Positions 18,339-28,272 of a stretch of DNA of 34,385 bases are shown here, piece by piece; positions within the stretch are counted from its first letter, which is position 1; every line of letters begins with the position of its first letter. This stretch comes from an uncultured Candidatus Pelagibacter sp. GTDB taxonomy: Bacteria > Pseudomonadota > Alphaproteobacteria > Pelagibacterales > Pelagibacteraceae. The position numbers and the translations under genes were made by a program. The notes beneath the pieces are model-generated. The model was not told the origin of the DNA. It made no database searches and worked only from the letters and a program-made list of their open reading frames with translations. The DNA lies in contig CAJQSZ010000023.1 in assembly GCA_905618805.1 (NCBI GenBank), positions 1-34,385 of the forward strand. The letters run 5' to 3'.

Positions 18339-19223
18339 ATGAAAATATTTGATTGTACCACATATTATTCTGAAGATTTAATGCTTGATGTAAGATTTAA
18401 TATTCTGAACAATTATGTTCACAAGTTTATAATAGTAGAGTCTAAATATTCTCATAGCGGCAAAAAAAAAACATTAAATTTTAATATTAATAAATTTAAA
18501 AAATTTGAAAATAAAATTATTTATTTACCAATTGAAAATGAACCAGAAGATATTAAAGCAGTTTTGGATAATATAGATTCTTCTGCTGTAAAAAGAATGA
18601 ATAGCCTAAAAAGAATAGAGCAATCCTACAATTATATGATGAATGGAATTAAAGATGCTGCTGATGATGATCTTATTATTTTAAGTGATAATGATGAGAT
18701 TCCAAACTTAGAATCAAATCAATTTAAAGAATCTAAAAAAGACATTATGATTTTTAAACAATTATTTTGTCACTATAAATTTAACTTATTATATGATTTA
18801 CTACCTTGGTATGGCACAAGAGCTTGTAAAAAAAAAAAATTGAAATCTTTTTCTTGGTTAAAGAATATTAAGAATAAGAAATATCCTTTCTGGAGATTTG
18901 ATACTCTCTTCTCTAGTCATAAAAAAAGAAATATTGATATTATAGATGATGGAGGTTGGCACTTTACAAATGTTAAGAGTGCTGAAGATTTATTTGTTAA
19001 ATTAAATAATTTTGGACACCACAATGAATTTGAGTTATCTAATTTAACGGTGAAAGACCTCGAGCTACAAATTAGAAATAAGATAATTAACTATAACCAC
19101 TTTGCAGATAAAACCGATGAAAATAAATATAATTTTGAGTATAAACTAAAAAAACTTGATACTAATTTTTTACCAAAATATTTAGAATTAAATAAAACAA
19201 AATATAGTGAATGGTTTGATTAA
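18339..19223 (+). CDS. Glycosyltransferase family 17-like protein
   Basis: KIFDCTTYYSEDLMLDVRFNILNNYVHKFIIVESKYSHSGKKK and DDDLIILSDNDEIPNL typical of GT17. Confidence 0.8.
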   Translation: MKIFDCTTYYSEDLMLDVRFNILNNYVHKFIIVESKYSHSGKKKTLNFNINKFKKFENKIIYLPIENEPEDIKAVLDNIDSSAVKRMNSLKRIEQSYNYMMNGIKDAADDDLIILSDNDEIPNLESNQFKESKKDIMIFKQLFCHYKFNLLYDLLPWYGTRACKKKKLKSFSWLKNIKNKKYPFWRFDTLFSSHKKRNIDIIDDGGWHFTNVKSAEDLFVKLNNFGHHNEFELSNLTVKDLELQIRNKIINYNHFADKTDENKYNFEYKLKKLDTNFLPKYLELNKTKYSEWFD

Positions 19224-19245
19224 TTAATCTAAAGGCTAATTTTAC

Positions 19246-20253
19246 ATGAAAATAAAAAAACTTAACTTGGTAGTTAAAAAAATTTTTAAAAAATATGGTT
19301 TAAATCTTACTGATGCCAAAACCTGTACTGACGCTCTGATTAATGCAGAGTTGGTTGGTTCTCCTTCTCATGGCTTATCTAGACTAAAAATGTATTGTGA
19401 TCGAATTTCTAAAAAAGTAATCAACCCAAGAGCTAAAGTAAAAATTAAAAAAATTTCTCAATCAATTGCACATGTCGATGGGAATAATAGTATTGGCTTT
19501 GTTGCAGCAGATATTGCTATTAAAACTGCTATAAGTAATGCCAAAAAAACTGGGATTGGTTTGGTTGCAGTTAAAAATAGTGGCCACTATGGTTTGTCTG
19601 GTTATTATGCCGAACAAGCTGTTAAAAAAAATTTAATGGTTTTGGTGTTTACTAATGCACCCCCAGCTGTTGCACCTCATGGAGCATTAAAAAGTTTATT
19701 TGGAACAAATCCAATTTGTTTTGGAACTCCAACGGGATCTAAGGTTCCTTTTATCTTGGATACCTCTATATCAATGATTAATAGAGGAAAAATTAGAGTA
19801 GCTGCGAGAGAAGGTGAAAAAATTCCCGAAGGTGTTGCGTTAGATAAATTTGGCAAACCTACAACAAATCCTAAAAAAGCCCTAGAAGGTGTTCAATTAC
19901 CAATTGCTGGATTTAGAGGTTCAGGATTAGCTTGGATGGTTGATATTTTAAGTGGTGTTTTAACGGGTGGTAATCATGCTGGTCGAGTTAAAGATCCTTT
20001 TACAGATTTTAGTGGCCCTCAAAATATAGGTCATTTATTTTTTGTAATGAAGCCTAATTTGTTTGTGGGAAATTCTTTTAATAAAAGAATAAAAGATAAT
20101 ATTAAAACAATAAAAAAACTACCTAAAATTAAAGGTGTTAAGGAAATTCTTTATCCAGGGCAAAGTAAATACAATAGATATAAGGATAATCTTAAAAAAG
20201 AGATTAAAATTACCAAGAATGTATTGGAAGATTTAAATAGTTTAATAAGATAA
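19246..20253 (+). CDS. Malate/L-lactate dehydrogenase family (Ldh_2) oxidoreductase
   Basis: ALINAELVGSPSHGLSRLKMY, GLVAVKNSGHYGLSGYYAEQAV, FGTNPICFGTP motifs of the Ldh_2 family (which includes ComC sulfolactate dehydrogenase). Confidence 0.88.
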   Translation: MKIKKLNLVVKKIFKKYGLNLTDAKTCTDALINAELVGSPSHGLSRLKMYCDRISKKVINPRAKVKIKKISQSIAHVDGNNSIGFVAADIAIKTAISNAKKTGIGLVAVKNSGHYGLSGYYAEQAVKKNLMVLVFTNAPPAVAPHGALKSLFGTNPICFGTPTGSKVPFILDTSISMINRGKIRVAAREGEKIPEGVALDKFGKPTTNPKKALEGVQLPIAGFRGSGLAWMVDILSGVLTGGNHAGRVKDPFTDFSGPQNIGHLFFVMKPNLFVGNSFNKRIKDNIKTIKKLPKIKGVKEILYPGQSKYNRYKDNLKKEIKITKNVLEDLNSLIR

Positions 20254-20276
20254 AACTACTATAATAAAATTCTAAT

Positions 20277-20522
20277 ATGCGTCCAGTATTTAAAATTATT
20301 ATAGTATACGAAATCATTTTTTTTATTTTCTGGAACTTCCTATATTATTCTAATCCTGGTGTTGAAAGTTGGTTTAAACTAGAAAATCTAACAGCGATAT
20401 ATACTGTTCTATCAACTATGGCTTTAGGATTTGTTTTTGTGTATGTAGTTTTTATAACTGCAAAATTAACAGGTATACTTAATAAGATTAAAACCTTAAA
20501 GGATCCAAGAAAAAACTTTTAG
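20277..20522 (+). CDS. Small two-TM hypothetical protein
   Basis: Two hydrophobic segments (IIIVYEIIFFIFWNFLYY; IYTVLSTMALGFVFVYVVFITA). Confidence 0.5.
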   Translation: MRPVFKIIIVYEIIFFIFWNFLYYSNPGVESWFKLENLTAIYTVLSTMALGFVFVYVVFITAKLTGILNKIKTLKDPRKNF

Positions 20523-21665
20523 TTAACGAATAGTTCTAGCAAATTTTACTATATCTTTAATTAATAACTCTGGCTGTTCCATTGCAGCAAAATGTCCACC
20601 ACTTGGCATTTCCGTCCATTGGGTAATATTAAAAATTCTATCTACGTAGGAACGAGGTGGCCATTCCGACATTTCAGCTGGGAAAATTGCAGCCGCAGTT
20701 GGAATTTGTATCTTATGGAAATCTTTTGGAAAAAAACGTCCTCCCTCTTCTCTTCTTCCATAATAAATCCAAGAAGCTGTATTAAAAGTTTTTGTAACTA
20801 TATAAACCATAATATTTGCTAACAAAGCGTCCTTTGAATAAGCACTTTCAATATCACCATTCTTTAAATCAGACCATGAATACATCTTTTCAATAATCCA
20901 TGCTGCAATACCAACGGGACTATCCATCATTCCATAACTCAATGTTTGTGGCTTTGTTGCTTGTTGGGTTCTATAACCATCCTGCATAATCTGATCCTTA
21001 TCAAATCTTTTTTGCCACTCTTCTTCTTCTTTAGTTTTAGTTCCCTTTGGATGGCGCATAGTTAAACAATTAATATGAATTGCTTTACAGTTTTTAGAAT
21101 GATCATAACCAATCCAATTAGCAATAGTTGCTCCCCAATCACCTCCTTGAGCTAAATAATTTTTATACTTAAGTTTTTCTGTCATTAGTTTATTTAAGAT
21201 ATTAGCCATTTTTCTTGGACCCATTGGTTTAGACGGCTTACCTGAAAATCCAAACCCAGGTAAAGATGGGGCTATAACATCAAATGCATCTTCTACATTT
21301 CCACCAAACTTTTCTGGGTGTGCAAGTTTTTTAATTATATGTAAAAACTCTACAACTGATCCAGGCCAACCATGCATAAGAAGTAATGGTGTTGGATTAA
21401 GGCCACTACCTTTTTCATAGATAAAGTGTATTTCAATGTCATCTATAATAGTTGTAAAATTTGAAAATTTATTTATTTCTGCTTCATGTTTTCTCCAGTC
21501 AAAATTTGTAGTCCAATAATTTGATATCTCTTTCATATAATCAAGATTACTTCCATATTTCCAGCCACCATCCTCAGGCATTTCATGCCATGGATAATTT
21601 TTTACTTTAGTATAAATCTCTTTGAGTGCTTTATCTGGAATATCTATTTTAAATGGTTTAATCAT
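20523..21665 (-). CDS. Epoxide hydrolase (EHN N-terminal domain, alpha/beta hydrolase)
   Basis: IDIPDKALKEIYTKVKNYPW EHN domain; PLLLMHGWPGSVVEFLHII oxyanion loop; AQGGDWGATIANWIG nucleophile elbow. Confidence 0.93.
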   Translation of the reverse strand: MIKPFKIDIPDKALKEIYTKVKNYPWHEMPEDGGWKYGSNLDYMKEISNYWTTNFDWRKHEAEINKFSNFTTIIDDIEIHFIYEKGSGLNPTPLLLMHGWPGSVVEFLHIIKKLAHPEKFGGNVEDAFDVIAPSLPGFGFSGKPSKPMGPRKMANILNKLMTEKLKYKNYLAQGGDWGATIANWIGYDHSKNCKAIHINCLTMRHPKGTKTKEEEEWQKRFDKDQIMQDGYRTQQATKPQTLSYGMMDSPVGIAAWIIEKMYSWSDLKNGDIESAYSKDALLANIMVYIVTKTFNTASWIYYGRREEGGRFFPKDFHKIQIPTAAAIFPAEMSEWPPRSYVDRIFNITQWTEMPSGGHFAAMEQPELLIKDIVKFARTIR

Positions 21666-21713
21666 TGGTAAATTTCAGTATATACTTTTTAATAATTAAG
21701 CTAAATATACCTC

Positions 21714-22625
21714 ATGCTTTCAAATAAAGAAATCGTTTGTCCTAATAGCTTACTAGATCTTGCCCATAAGAAAAAAGGTGTGCCTGCTGCTATCGTTAAT
21801 GCAGGTTTACCTTTACCGATGCTCTCGGTTCAGGATGCTGTAAAAGAAAATCTTATTACACCTATTTTTATAGGAGATAAAAAAGAAATTTTAGAATGTG
21901 CCGAACAATTAAAATGGGATATTTCTGAATTTGAAATTATTGATGAACCTGTAGAAAATAATACAGCAGCTATTGCTGCAAAGCTAGCTAGTGAAGATAA
22001 AGTAAAAATTATTGTTAAAGGCCACATTCATACAGATGTATTGATGAAAGAAGTTTTAAAAAGAGAATATAATTTACTTGGAAAAACTAGACTTAGTCAT
22101 ATTTGGCACATGACTACTACAAAAGTTGATAATCCACTTATAATTACTGATGGTGCTTTAAATGTTTTACCTAATATAAAAACAAAAATGCATATTTTAA
22201 GAAATGTAATTGACTTTTCAAACCGCATAGGAATTAAAAGACCAAAAGTTGCGGTGCTTTCAGCTACAGAAGAAGTTTTAGATAGTGTGCCTAGCTCAAT
22301 TGATGCAAATGAAATTACAAAACTTGCAAAAGAAGATAATTTAAATGCTGATGTTTTTGGTCCTTTAGCATTTGATAATAGTATTTCAAAAAAATCTGCA
22401 GCTATCAAGGGTGTTAAAAATATTGTTGCTGGTGAAGCTGATGTATTGTTAGTTCCAAGTGTTGAAACTGGGAATAGTTTAGTTAAATTGATGATATATT
22501 TTATGGGTGCATGTGCAGCTGGTGTTGTTGTTGGTGGCAAGGTTCCAATTGTAATAACTAGTAGATCTGATGAAGCACAAGCAAGATTAGCATCTATTGC
22601 TGCTGCTGTAGTTGCTTTAGACTAA
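21714..22625 (+). CDS. Phosphate acetyl/butyryltransferase family (PTA_PTB)
   Basis: VKGHIHTDVLMKEVL, LSHIWHMTT, ITDGALNVLP, GPLAFDNSIS, AGEADVLLVPSVETGNSLVK motifs. Confidence 0.9.
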   Translation: MLSNKEIVCPNSLLDLAHKKKGVPAAIVNAGLPLPMLSVQDAVKENLITPIFIGDKKEILECAEQLKWDISEFEIIDEPVENNTAAIAAKLASEDKVKIIVKGHIHTDVLMKEVLKREYNLLGKTRLSHIWHMTTTKVDNPLIITDGALNVLPNIKTKMHILRNVIDFSNRIGIKRPKVAVLSATEEVLDSVPSSIDANEITKLAKEDNLNADVFGPLAFDNSISKKSAAIKGVKNIVAGEADVLLVPSVETGNSLVKLMIYFMGACAAGVVVGGKVPIVITSRSDEAQARLASIAAAVVALD

Positions 22626-22689
22626 TTCTTCATTGAAATAACTCTATTAATGCTTTAAATAAAAGCTTTCAAAATCAGAGAAAGAAACA

Positions 22690-23976
22690 ATGACTATAAC
22701 TTATTTAAAAAAATCACCTAAAACTTCATCAACAGATGACTCAAAAACAAAAGGAATTGTTCAAGATCTTTTAAAAAATATTGAAAGTACAAAAGAACAA
22801 GGATGTATAGATCTTACTAAAAAATTTGATAAATATGATGGTGATATTATTGTTTCTAAAGAAAGAATTGAAGAAATTAAAAAAACATTAGACCAAAAAA
22901 CTAAAGATGATGTTCAGTTTTCTTATGAAAGAGTAAAAAAATTTGCTGAAGCACAATTAAAAAATTATGGTCAAGATTTTGAAGTTGAACTTTCAGAAGG
23001 ACTGTTTGCAGGTCAAAGATTAATTCCCATTAACACTGCAGGATGTTATGTACCTGGTGGTCGTTACGCACACATAGCGTCTGCAGTAATGAGTGTTACT
23101 ACAGCAAAAGTTGCAGGTGTTAAAAATGTTATAGCATGCAGTCCTCCAAAAGAAGGCGTGGGCGCACATCCAACAATTATTTATACTGCTGATTTATGTG
23201 GTGCCGATGTAATTCTAAATCTAGGAGGTGTTCCTGCAATCGCTGCAATGACCAATGGTTTATTCAATAATCCTGCTGCAGACATTATAGTTGGACCAGG
23301 GAATCAATTTGTTGCAGAAGCTAAAAGAATTTTATTTGGAAAAGTGGGTATTGATTTATTTGCAGGTCCTACTGAAATTGCAATTATTGCAGATGAAAAA
23401 GCAGATCCTGAAATAGTAGCTGTTGATTTAGTTGGACAAGCAGAACACGGCTATAATTCTCCTTGCTGGTTGTATACCACAAGCAAAGAGCTCGCTGAAA
23501 AAGTGATGAAAAGAGTTCCTGAATTAATTGCTGATTTACCAGAAGTGCCAAGAACTAATGCTGATGCTGCTTGGAGGGATTATGGTGAGGTTATTCTTTG
23601 CGATACAGATGAAGAAATGGCAACTATTAGTGACGAATATGCTCCTGAACATTTAGAAGTTCAGACAGAAAATTTGGCGTGGTTTCATGAAAGGCTAACA
23701 AACTATGGTTCTTTATTTATTGGTGAAGAAACAACCGTTGCCTATGGGGATAAATGCTCTGGAACCAATCATATTCTTCCTACGAAAGGTGCTGGAAGGT
23801 ATACTGGTGGATTGTTTGTAGGTAAATTTGTTAAGACTTTGAGCTTCCAAAGAATGACAAAAGAGTCTACTGAATTAGTTGGAGCTGCAGCTGCTAGAAT
23901 TTCTAGATATGAGGGAATGGAAGCACATGCAAGAACAGGTGATGTTAGACTTAAAAAATACGGTTATTCAAATTAA
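22690..23976 (+). CDS. Histidinol dehydrogenase-family protein, probably an HpsN-like sulfopropanediol dehydrogenase paralog
   Basis: INTAGCYVPGGRYAHIASAVMS, GPGNQFVAEAKR, VGQAEHGYNSPCWL, DEYAPEHLEVQ, GDKCSGTNHILPTKGAGRYTGGLFVGKFVKTLS. Not in a his operon. Confidence 0.85.
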   Translation: MTITYLKKSPKTSSTDDSKTKGIVQDLLKNIESTKEQGCIDLTKKFDKYDGDIIVSKERIEEIKKTLDQKTKDDVQFSYERVKKFAEAQLKNYGQDFEVELSEGLFAGQRLIPINTAGCYVPGGRYAHIASAVMSVTTAKVAGVKNVIACSPPKEGVGAHPTIIYTADLCGADVILNLGGVPAIAAMTNGLFNNPAADIIVGPGNQFVAEAKRILFGKVGIDLFAGPTEIAIIADEKADPEIVAVDLVGQAEHGYNSPCWLYTTSKELAEKVMKRVPELIADLPEVPRTNADAAWRDYGEVILCDTDEEMATISDEYAPEHLEVQTENLAWFHERLTNYGSLFIGEETTVAYGDKCSGTNHILPTKGAGRYTGGLFVGKFVKTLSFQRMTKESTELVGAAAARISRYEGMEAHARTGDVRLKKYGYSN

Positions 23977-23999
23977 GCTGATAAAAATATAAGCTTTAA

Positions 24000-25052
24000 T
24001 TGGCTAAAATGAAAATCAAGAACTTAAAAAAAGATTTTTCTAATTACTGTAAAATCAATAAACTTGAAATTAATAATAATCAAATCAGTATTATAGTATT
24101 ACTTGTTAAATTTTATATCAGCTGTTTTGAAAAATCTTTTTTTAATTTTTTTAAAGATAAGAATAAAAAATTAGGATTCTATTTATTTGGTGATGTCGGT
24201 GTTGGCAAAACAATGCTTTTAGATTTTTTTTATGAAAATTTAGATATACCAAAACAAAGACTTCATTTTAATGAATTTATGATAAGTTTTCATGAATTTT
24301 CCCACACAAATAAAAAAGACAACATAATAGAATTATTTGTAAAAAAGATAAGTAAGCAATATGAGCTTATATATTTTGATGAATTTCAAGTAACTAATAT
24401 AGTAGATGCAATGATACTTGGAAAGTTGTTTGAGACAATGTTTGATGAAAATATCAAAATTATACTTACGTCTAATATTAAGATAAATGATTTATACAAA
24501 GATGGTCTTCAAAGAGATCAGTTCAAACCTTTTATTGATATAATGAATAAGGTATGTAATGAGGTAGAACTAATTATTCAAGAAGATTATCGAAAATCTT
24601 CCTCAAATATGCTTGATCGTTTTTTCTATCCATTAAATGAGGAAACAAATTTTAAGATTAATCAAATATTTAGGAAGTTAACTAAAAATAAAAAACAATC
24701 TTCAAAAAACTTAGAAATAAAAGGAAGAATATTTACAATTGAAAATTATTTTCAAAAAATAGCAAGATTTGATTTTGATAATTTATGTAATAAAAATATT
24801 GGAGCAGAGGACTATATAAAAATAGCAGAAGTGTGTGATTTTATTGTTATAGAAAATATTCCAAAATTTAATGATGAAAATATAAATAAACAACAAAGAT
24901 TCATTACGTTAATAGATATTCTATATGAAAAAAAAATTTCTTTGATGATAAGTTCGCACACAGATCTTGAAAACCTGGGATCTTCTAGGGCTTTGATTGG
25001 CCCATTCAAAAGAACATTAAGTAGATTGTATGAGCTTACCTCTATTAATTAA
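24000..25052 (+). CDS. zapE: AFG1/ZapE family ATPase
   Basis: LFGDVGVGKTMLLDFFY, RLHFNEFMISFHEF, YFDEFQVTNIVDAMILGKLFE, TSNIKINDLYKDGLQRDQFKPFI. TTG start at 24000 or ATG at 24009. Confidence 0.93.
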   Translation: MAKMKIKNLKKDFSNYCKINKLEINNNQISIIVLLVKFYISCFEKSFFNFFKDKNKKLGFYLFGDVGVGKTMLLDFFYENLDIPKQRLHFNEFMISFHEFSHTNKKDNIIELFVKKISKQYELIYFDEFQVTNIVDAMILGKLFETMFDENIKIILTSNIKINDLYKDGLQRDQFKPFIDIMNKVCNEVELIIQEDYRKSSSNMLDRFFYPLNEETNFKINQIFRKLTKNKKQSSKNLEIKGRIFTIENYFQKIARFDFDNLCNKNIGAEDYIKIAEVCDFIVIENIPKFNDENINKQQRFITLIDILYEKKISLMISSHTDLENLGSSRALIGPFKRTLSRLYELTSIN

Positions 25053-25659
25053 AATTTAAGATCTCTATTAAAATATATAGAGCGAGGATGCTCATAAATA
25101 TTATTATAAATAAATTTATTTTTCTCCAGACTCTTTGACTTTTAAGATATTTAGATAAGTATTTTGACATATATCCTATTGAGAAAAAAAAAATGAATGA
25201 TGAAATTGCAGCTCCAATTCCAAAATAGTATTTATCAATTATTAATAAATTTTTAGACAAATTTCCCAAAAAAAATACAGTGTCGGAATAAACGTGAGGA
25301 TTAAGATACGTAAAAGCTAGAGTTTTAGTTGTTATACTAGTTAATGAGATACTTTTTATTTCATGATTAAAATTAATCTTTTTCTTTTGAATGGATATCT
25401 TTTCATAGATAAAATGAACTAAAAATATGAATAAGAAAATATTTAAAATAAGCTCTATTGTAGAATTAAATAGATCACCAAAATATTGAAATAGAAAAAT
25501 ACCTAAAAAGATTAATATTAAATCAGATATGGAACAAATTAGGCAAACCAAAAATACATATTGTCTTTTTAATCCCTGCTCTATAACAAAAATATTTTGT
25601 GCACCAATTGCTAGAATCAAACTAAGTCCTGTAAAAAAACCTAGTATTAAAAAACTCAT
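25045..25659 (-). CDS. LysE/ArgO family amino acid exporter
   Basis: FFTGLSLILAIGAQNIFVIEQGLKR and LAFTYLNPHVYSDTVFFLG; 8-bp convergent overlap with zapE. Confidence 0.9.
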   Translation of the reverse strand: MSFLILGFFTGLSLILAIGAQNIFVIEQGLKRQYVFLVCLICSISDLILIFLGIFLFQYFGDLFNSTIELILNIFLFIFLVHFIYEKISIQKKKINFNHEIKSISLTSITTKTLAFTYLNPHVYSDTVFFLGNLSKNLLIIDKYYFGIGAAISSFIFFFSIGYMSKYLSKYLKSQRVWRKINLFIIIFMSILALYILIEILNFN

Positions 25660-25672
25660 GATTTACTTGTAA

Positions 25673-27154
25673 TTATGAATGACTAATCCAAATAGTCTTA
25701 GTTTGAAGGTATTGGTCCAGTGCTTCTGTACCTTGATCTCTACTTAATGAGCCTGATTGTCTATATCCACCAAAAGGTGTTTTGATATCACCCTCTGAAA
25801 AAGTATTAACAGAAACAGTTCCACACGGAAGACTTTTTGCCATATGAAATGCCCTATCTATATCCTGTGTAAACACACTGGCATGTAATCCATATTTTGA
25901 ATTACTTGCAATTTTCAAAGCTTCTTCGTCACTGCCGATTGTAAGAACTCCTAATACTGGACCAAAGATCTCTTCCTGAGCAATTGTCATATTTTCTTTT
26001 AAACCATCAAAAAGAGTTGGTTTTGCATAAAATCCTTTTTGCTCTCCACCAGAGACACCACCAAATAAAAGCTTAGCACCTTCATCAATACCTTTTTGAA
26101 TATAACCATCTACTGTTGCTAAATGTTTTTTAGAAATCATGGAACCCATATTGCTCTCTGGATCTAATGGATCTCCAGCCTTAAGAACTTTAACTTTTTT
26201 TGAAACTTTGTCTAAAAATTCATCTTTAACTTTACTATGAATTATCTGTCTCATATTTGCAGAACAATTTTGCCCACCATTCCAAAAAGCAGAGTTAATT
26301 GCATTATCAATTAAATCATCTGTAATTTTTGCATCTTCCAAAACTATGAATGGGCTTTTTCCTCCCATCTCTAATCCAATTGTTTTTAAATTACTTTCAC
26401 CTGAATATTTCATAAATAAACCACCAACTTCAGTTGACCCAGTAAATGAAATCGCATCGACATCATTGTGTCTGCCTAAAGCCTCTCCTACATCACCAAA
26501 ACCTGGAACTATGTTTAAAACACCATCTGGTATTCCCGCTTCTTTGGCAATTTGAGCAACTCTAATTGCTGTTAATGGTGTGTCTTCCGCTGGTTTAATT
26601 ATTACAGAACATCCCGCAGCTAAAGCTGGAGCCATTTTCCATACTGCCATCATCAAAGGGAAGTTCCACGGAACAACGCCTGCAACAACACCAATTGGCT
26701 CTTTAACAATTAAACTAGTTAGTGATGGTTCCGTTGGTCCAACTTTACCAAATACTTTATCTATTAATTCTCCATACCATTGAAAATGCATTGGAGCATC
26801 ATTTGCAACTTCATTAATACAATCTCCAATTAATTTTCCAGTATCCACACATTCAAGAACTGAATTTTCCTCACCAGTTTGTCTTAATAATTCTGCAAAT
26901 TTAAGTAATATATCTTTTCTAAATTCTGGAGAAGTTCTAGACCAAACACCACTGTTAAATGCTTTTCTTGAAACTTTAACTGCTAAATCTACATCTTTAT
27001 GATTACATTTTGCTACAGAGCAAAGAGTTTCACCAGTTGCAGGATTTATATTTTCAAATTTTCCACCATCGATAGCATCAACGTATTTTCCATCAATGAA
27101 GGCTCTGCCTTCAAATTTTAGTTTAGCTGCAATTGATCTGTAATCTGAACTCAT
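25673..27154 (-). CDS. NAD(P)-dependent aldehyde dehydrogenase
   Basis: GVVPWNFPLMMAVWKMAPALAAGC, FTGSTEVG, LEMGGKSPF, GQNCSA, EEIFGPVLGV motifs. Confidence 0.96.
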   Translation of the reverse strand: MSSDYRSIAAKLKFEGRAFIDGKYVDAIDGGKFENINPATGETLCSVAKCNHKDVDLAVKVSRKAFNSGVWSRTSPEFRKDILLKFAELLRQTGEENSVLECVDTGKLIGDCINEVANDAPMHFQWYGELIDKVFGKVGPTEPSLTSLIVKEPIGVVAGVVPWNFPLMMAVWKMAPALAAGCSVIIKPAEDTPLTAIRVAQIAKEAGIPDGVLNIVPGFGDVGEALGRHNDVDAISFTGSTEVGGLFMKYSGESNLKTIGLEMGGKSPFIVLEDAKITDDLIDNAINSAFWNGGQNCSANMRQIIHSKVKDEFLDKVSKKVKVLKAGDPLDPESNMGSMISKKHLATVDGYIQKGIDEGAKLLFGGVSGGEQKGFYAKPTLFDGLKENMTIAQEEIFGPVLGVLTIGSDEEALKIASNSKYGLHASVFTQDIDRAFHMAKSLPCGTVSVNTFSEGDIKTPFGGYRQSGSLSRDQGTEALDQYLQTKTIWISHS

Positions 27155-27199
27155 TTTATAAATGAAAAACTATTCTAAAAATTCTTTATAGTAAAGCTA

Positions 27200-27610
27200 C
27201 TAATCTGGATTAGCTGTAAGTGTTTTGATCTCTAGAACATTGTTATTTGGATCCTGAACAAACATTGTTTCCTGTTCATATTCAGTACCTTTGAATCTCA
27301 AGTAAGGTTCGTCATGATACTTAACTTTTTTTTCTTTAAGTCTATTTTTAAGATCATCAAAATTTTTTCTTGATAAATGGACACCAAAATGAGGTACAGA
27401 AACGTTGCCCATATCAACATCATGTCTCTCATTTTCCAGTTTATGTTCACTTGCATGAAGAGTTAGCTCATTTCCCCAGAAATCTACATCAGCCCATTCC
27501 TGAGCAGAATTATCTAATCTACAGCCTAAAATCTCATTATAAAAATGTTTAGCTTTTTCTAAATCACCACACGGTATTGCTAAATGAAAGCAATTAGTAT
27601 TTTTGTACAT
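27200..27610 (-). CDS. VOC (glyoxalase/dioxygenase) family protein
   Basis: FHLAIPCGDLEKAKHFYNEILGC and PHFGVHLS..., FVQDPNNNVLEIKT. Confidence 0.88.
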   Translation of the reverse strand: MYKNTNCFHLAIPCGDLEKAKHFYNEILGCRLDNSAQEWADVDFWGNELTLHASEHKLENERHDVDMGNVSVPHFGVHLSRKNFDDLKNRLKEKKVKYHDEPYLRFKGTEYEQETMFVQDPNNNVLEIKTLTANPD

Positions 27611-27693
27611 TATTTTTTTCTCTTTAAATTACACATTTAATCATTATATAAATCATAACTAATTATTAATCAATAGGTGAACAAAAGTGTACT

Positions 27694-28272
27694 ATGAGTG
27701 ATTTTTTACAATCTATAATTGATAGAGACCCTGCTGCTAAATCTAAATTAAGTTTAATTTTAACTTATCCTGGAGTTAAGTCAGTTTTTTTTCATAGAGT
27801 TGCTAATTTCTTTTATCTGGCAAAATTTGATCTTGTGGCTAGATTTATTTCTCAACTGTCTCGGTTTTTAACAGGTATAGAAATTCACCCAGGAGCTAAA
27901 ATTGGAAAAAATTTATTTATTGACCATGGTATGGGAGTTGTAATTGGTGAAACTTCCGAAATTGGAGATAACGTAACTATTTATCATATGGCAACACTAG
28001 GTGGTATTGCACCAAGTATTAATTCAAACCAACAAAGAATGGTTAAAAGACACCCAACATTAAATGACTGTGTTGTAGTTGGTTCTGGAGCTCAAATATT
28101 AGGACCAGTAACAATTGGGGCAAATGCTAAAGTTGGGGCTAATGCTGTAGTTACTAAAGATGTTCCTAAGAATGCAGTAATGGTTGGGATACCCGCAAAA
28201 AATGTTGGAACTGCCACAAAAGAATTTAAACCTTATGCTGTTGAAGAGGCAGATAAAGACACTTCTAATTAA
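27694..28272 (+). CDS. cysE: Serine O-acetyltransferase
   Basis: [44 protein letters not shown] left-handed beta-helix. Confidence 0.95.
   Translation: MSDFLQSIIDRDPAAKSKLSLILTYPGVKSVFFHRVANFFYLAKFDLVARFISQLSRFLTGIEIHPGAKIGKNLFIDHGMGVVIGETSEIGDNVTIYHMATLGGIAPSINSNQQRMVKRHPTLNDCVVVGSGAQILGPVTIGANAKVGANAVVTKDVPKNAVMVGIPAKNVGTATKEFKPYAVEEADKDTSN

Noticed and set aside
17617-18363. Minus-strand ORFs 17617-17952 and 18010-18363 opposite tauC
   Set aside because: Antisense to the conserved permease domain; no motifs or RBS support.
22097-22540. 147-aa minus-strand ORF inside the phosphate acyltransferase gene
   Set aside because: Fully antisense to a well-supported PTA_PTB gene; composition reflects the complementary frame and no recognisable motif.
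26346-26783. Plus-strand ORFs opposite the aldehyde dehydrogenase
   Set aside because: Antisense to a highly conserved ALDH region.
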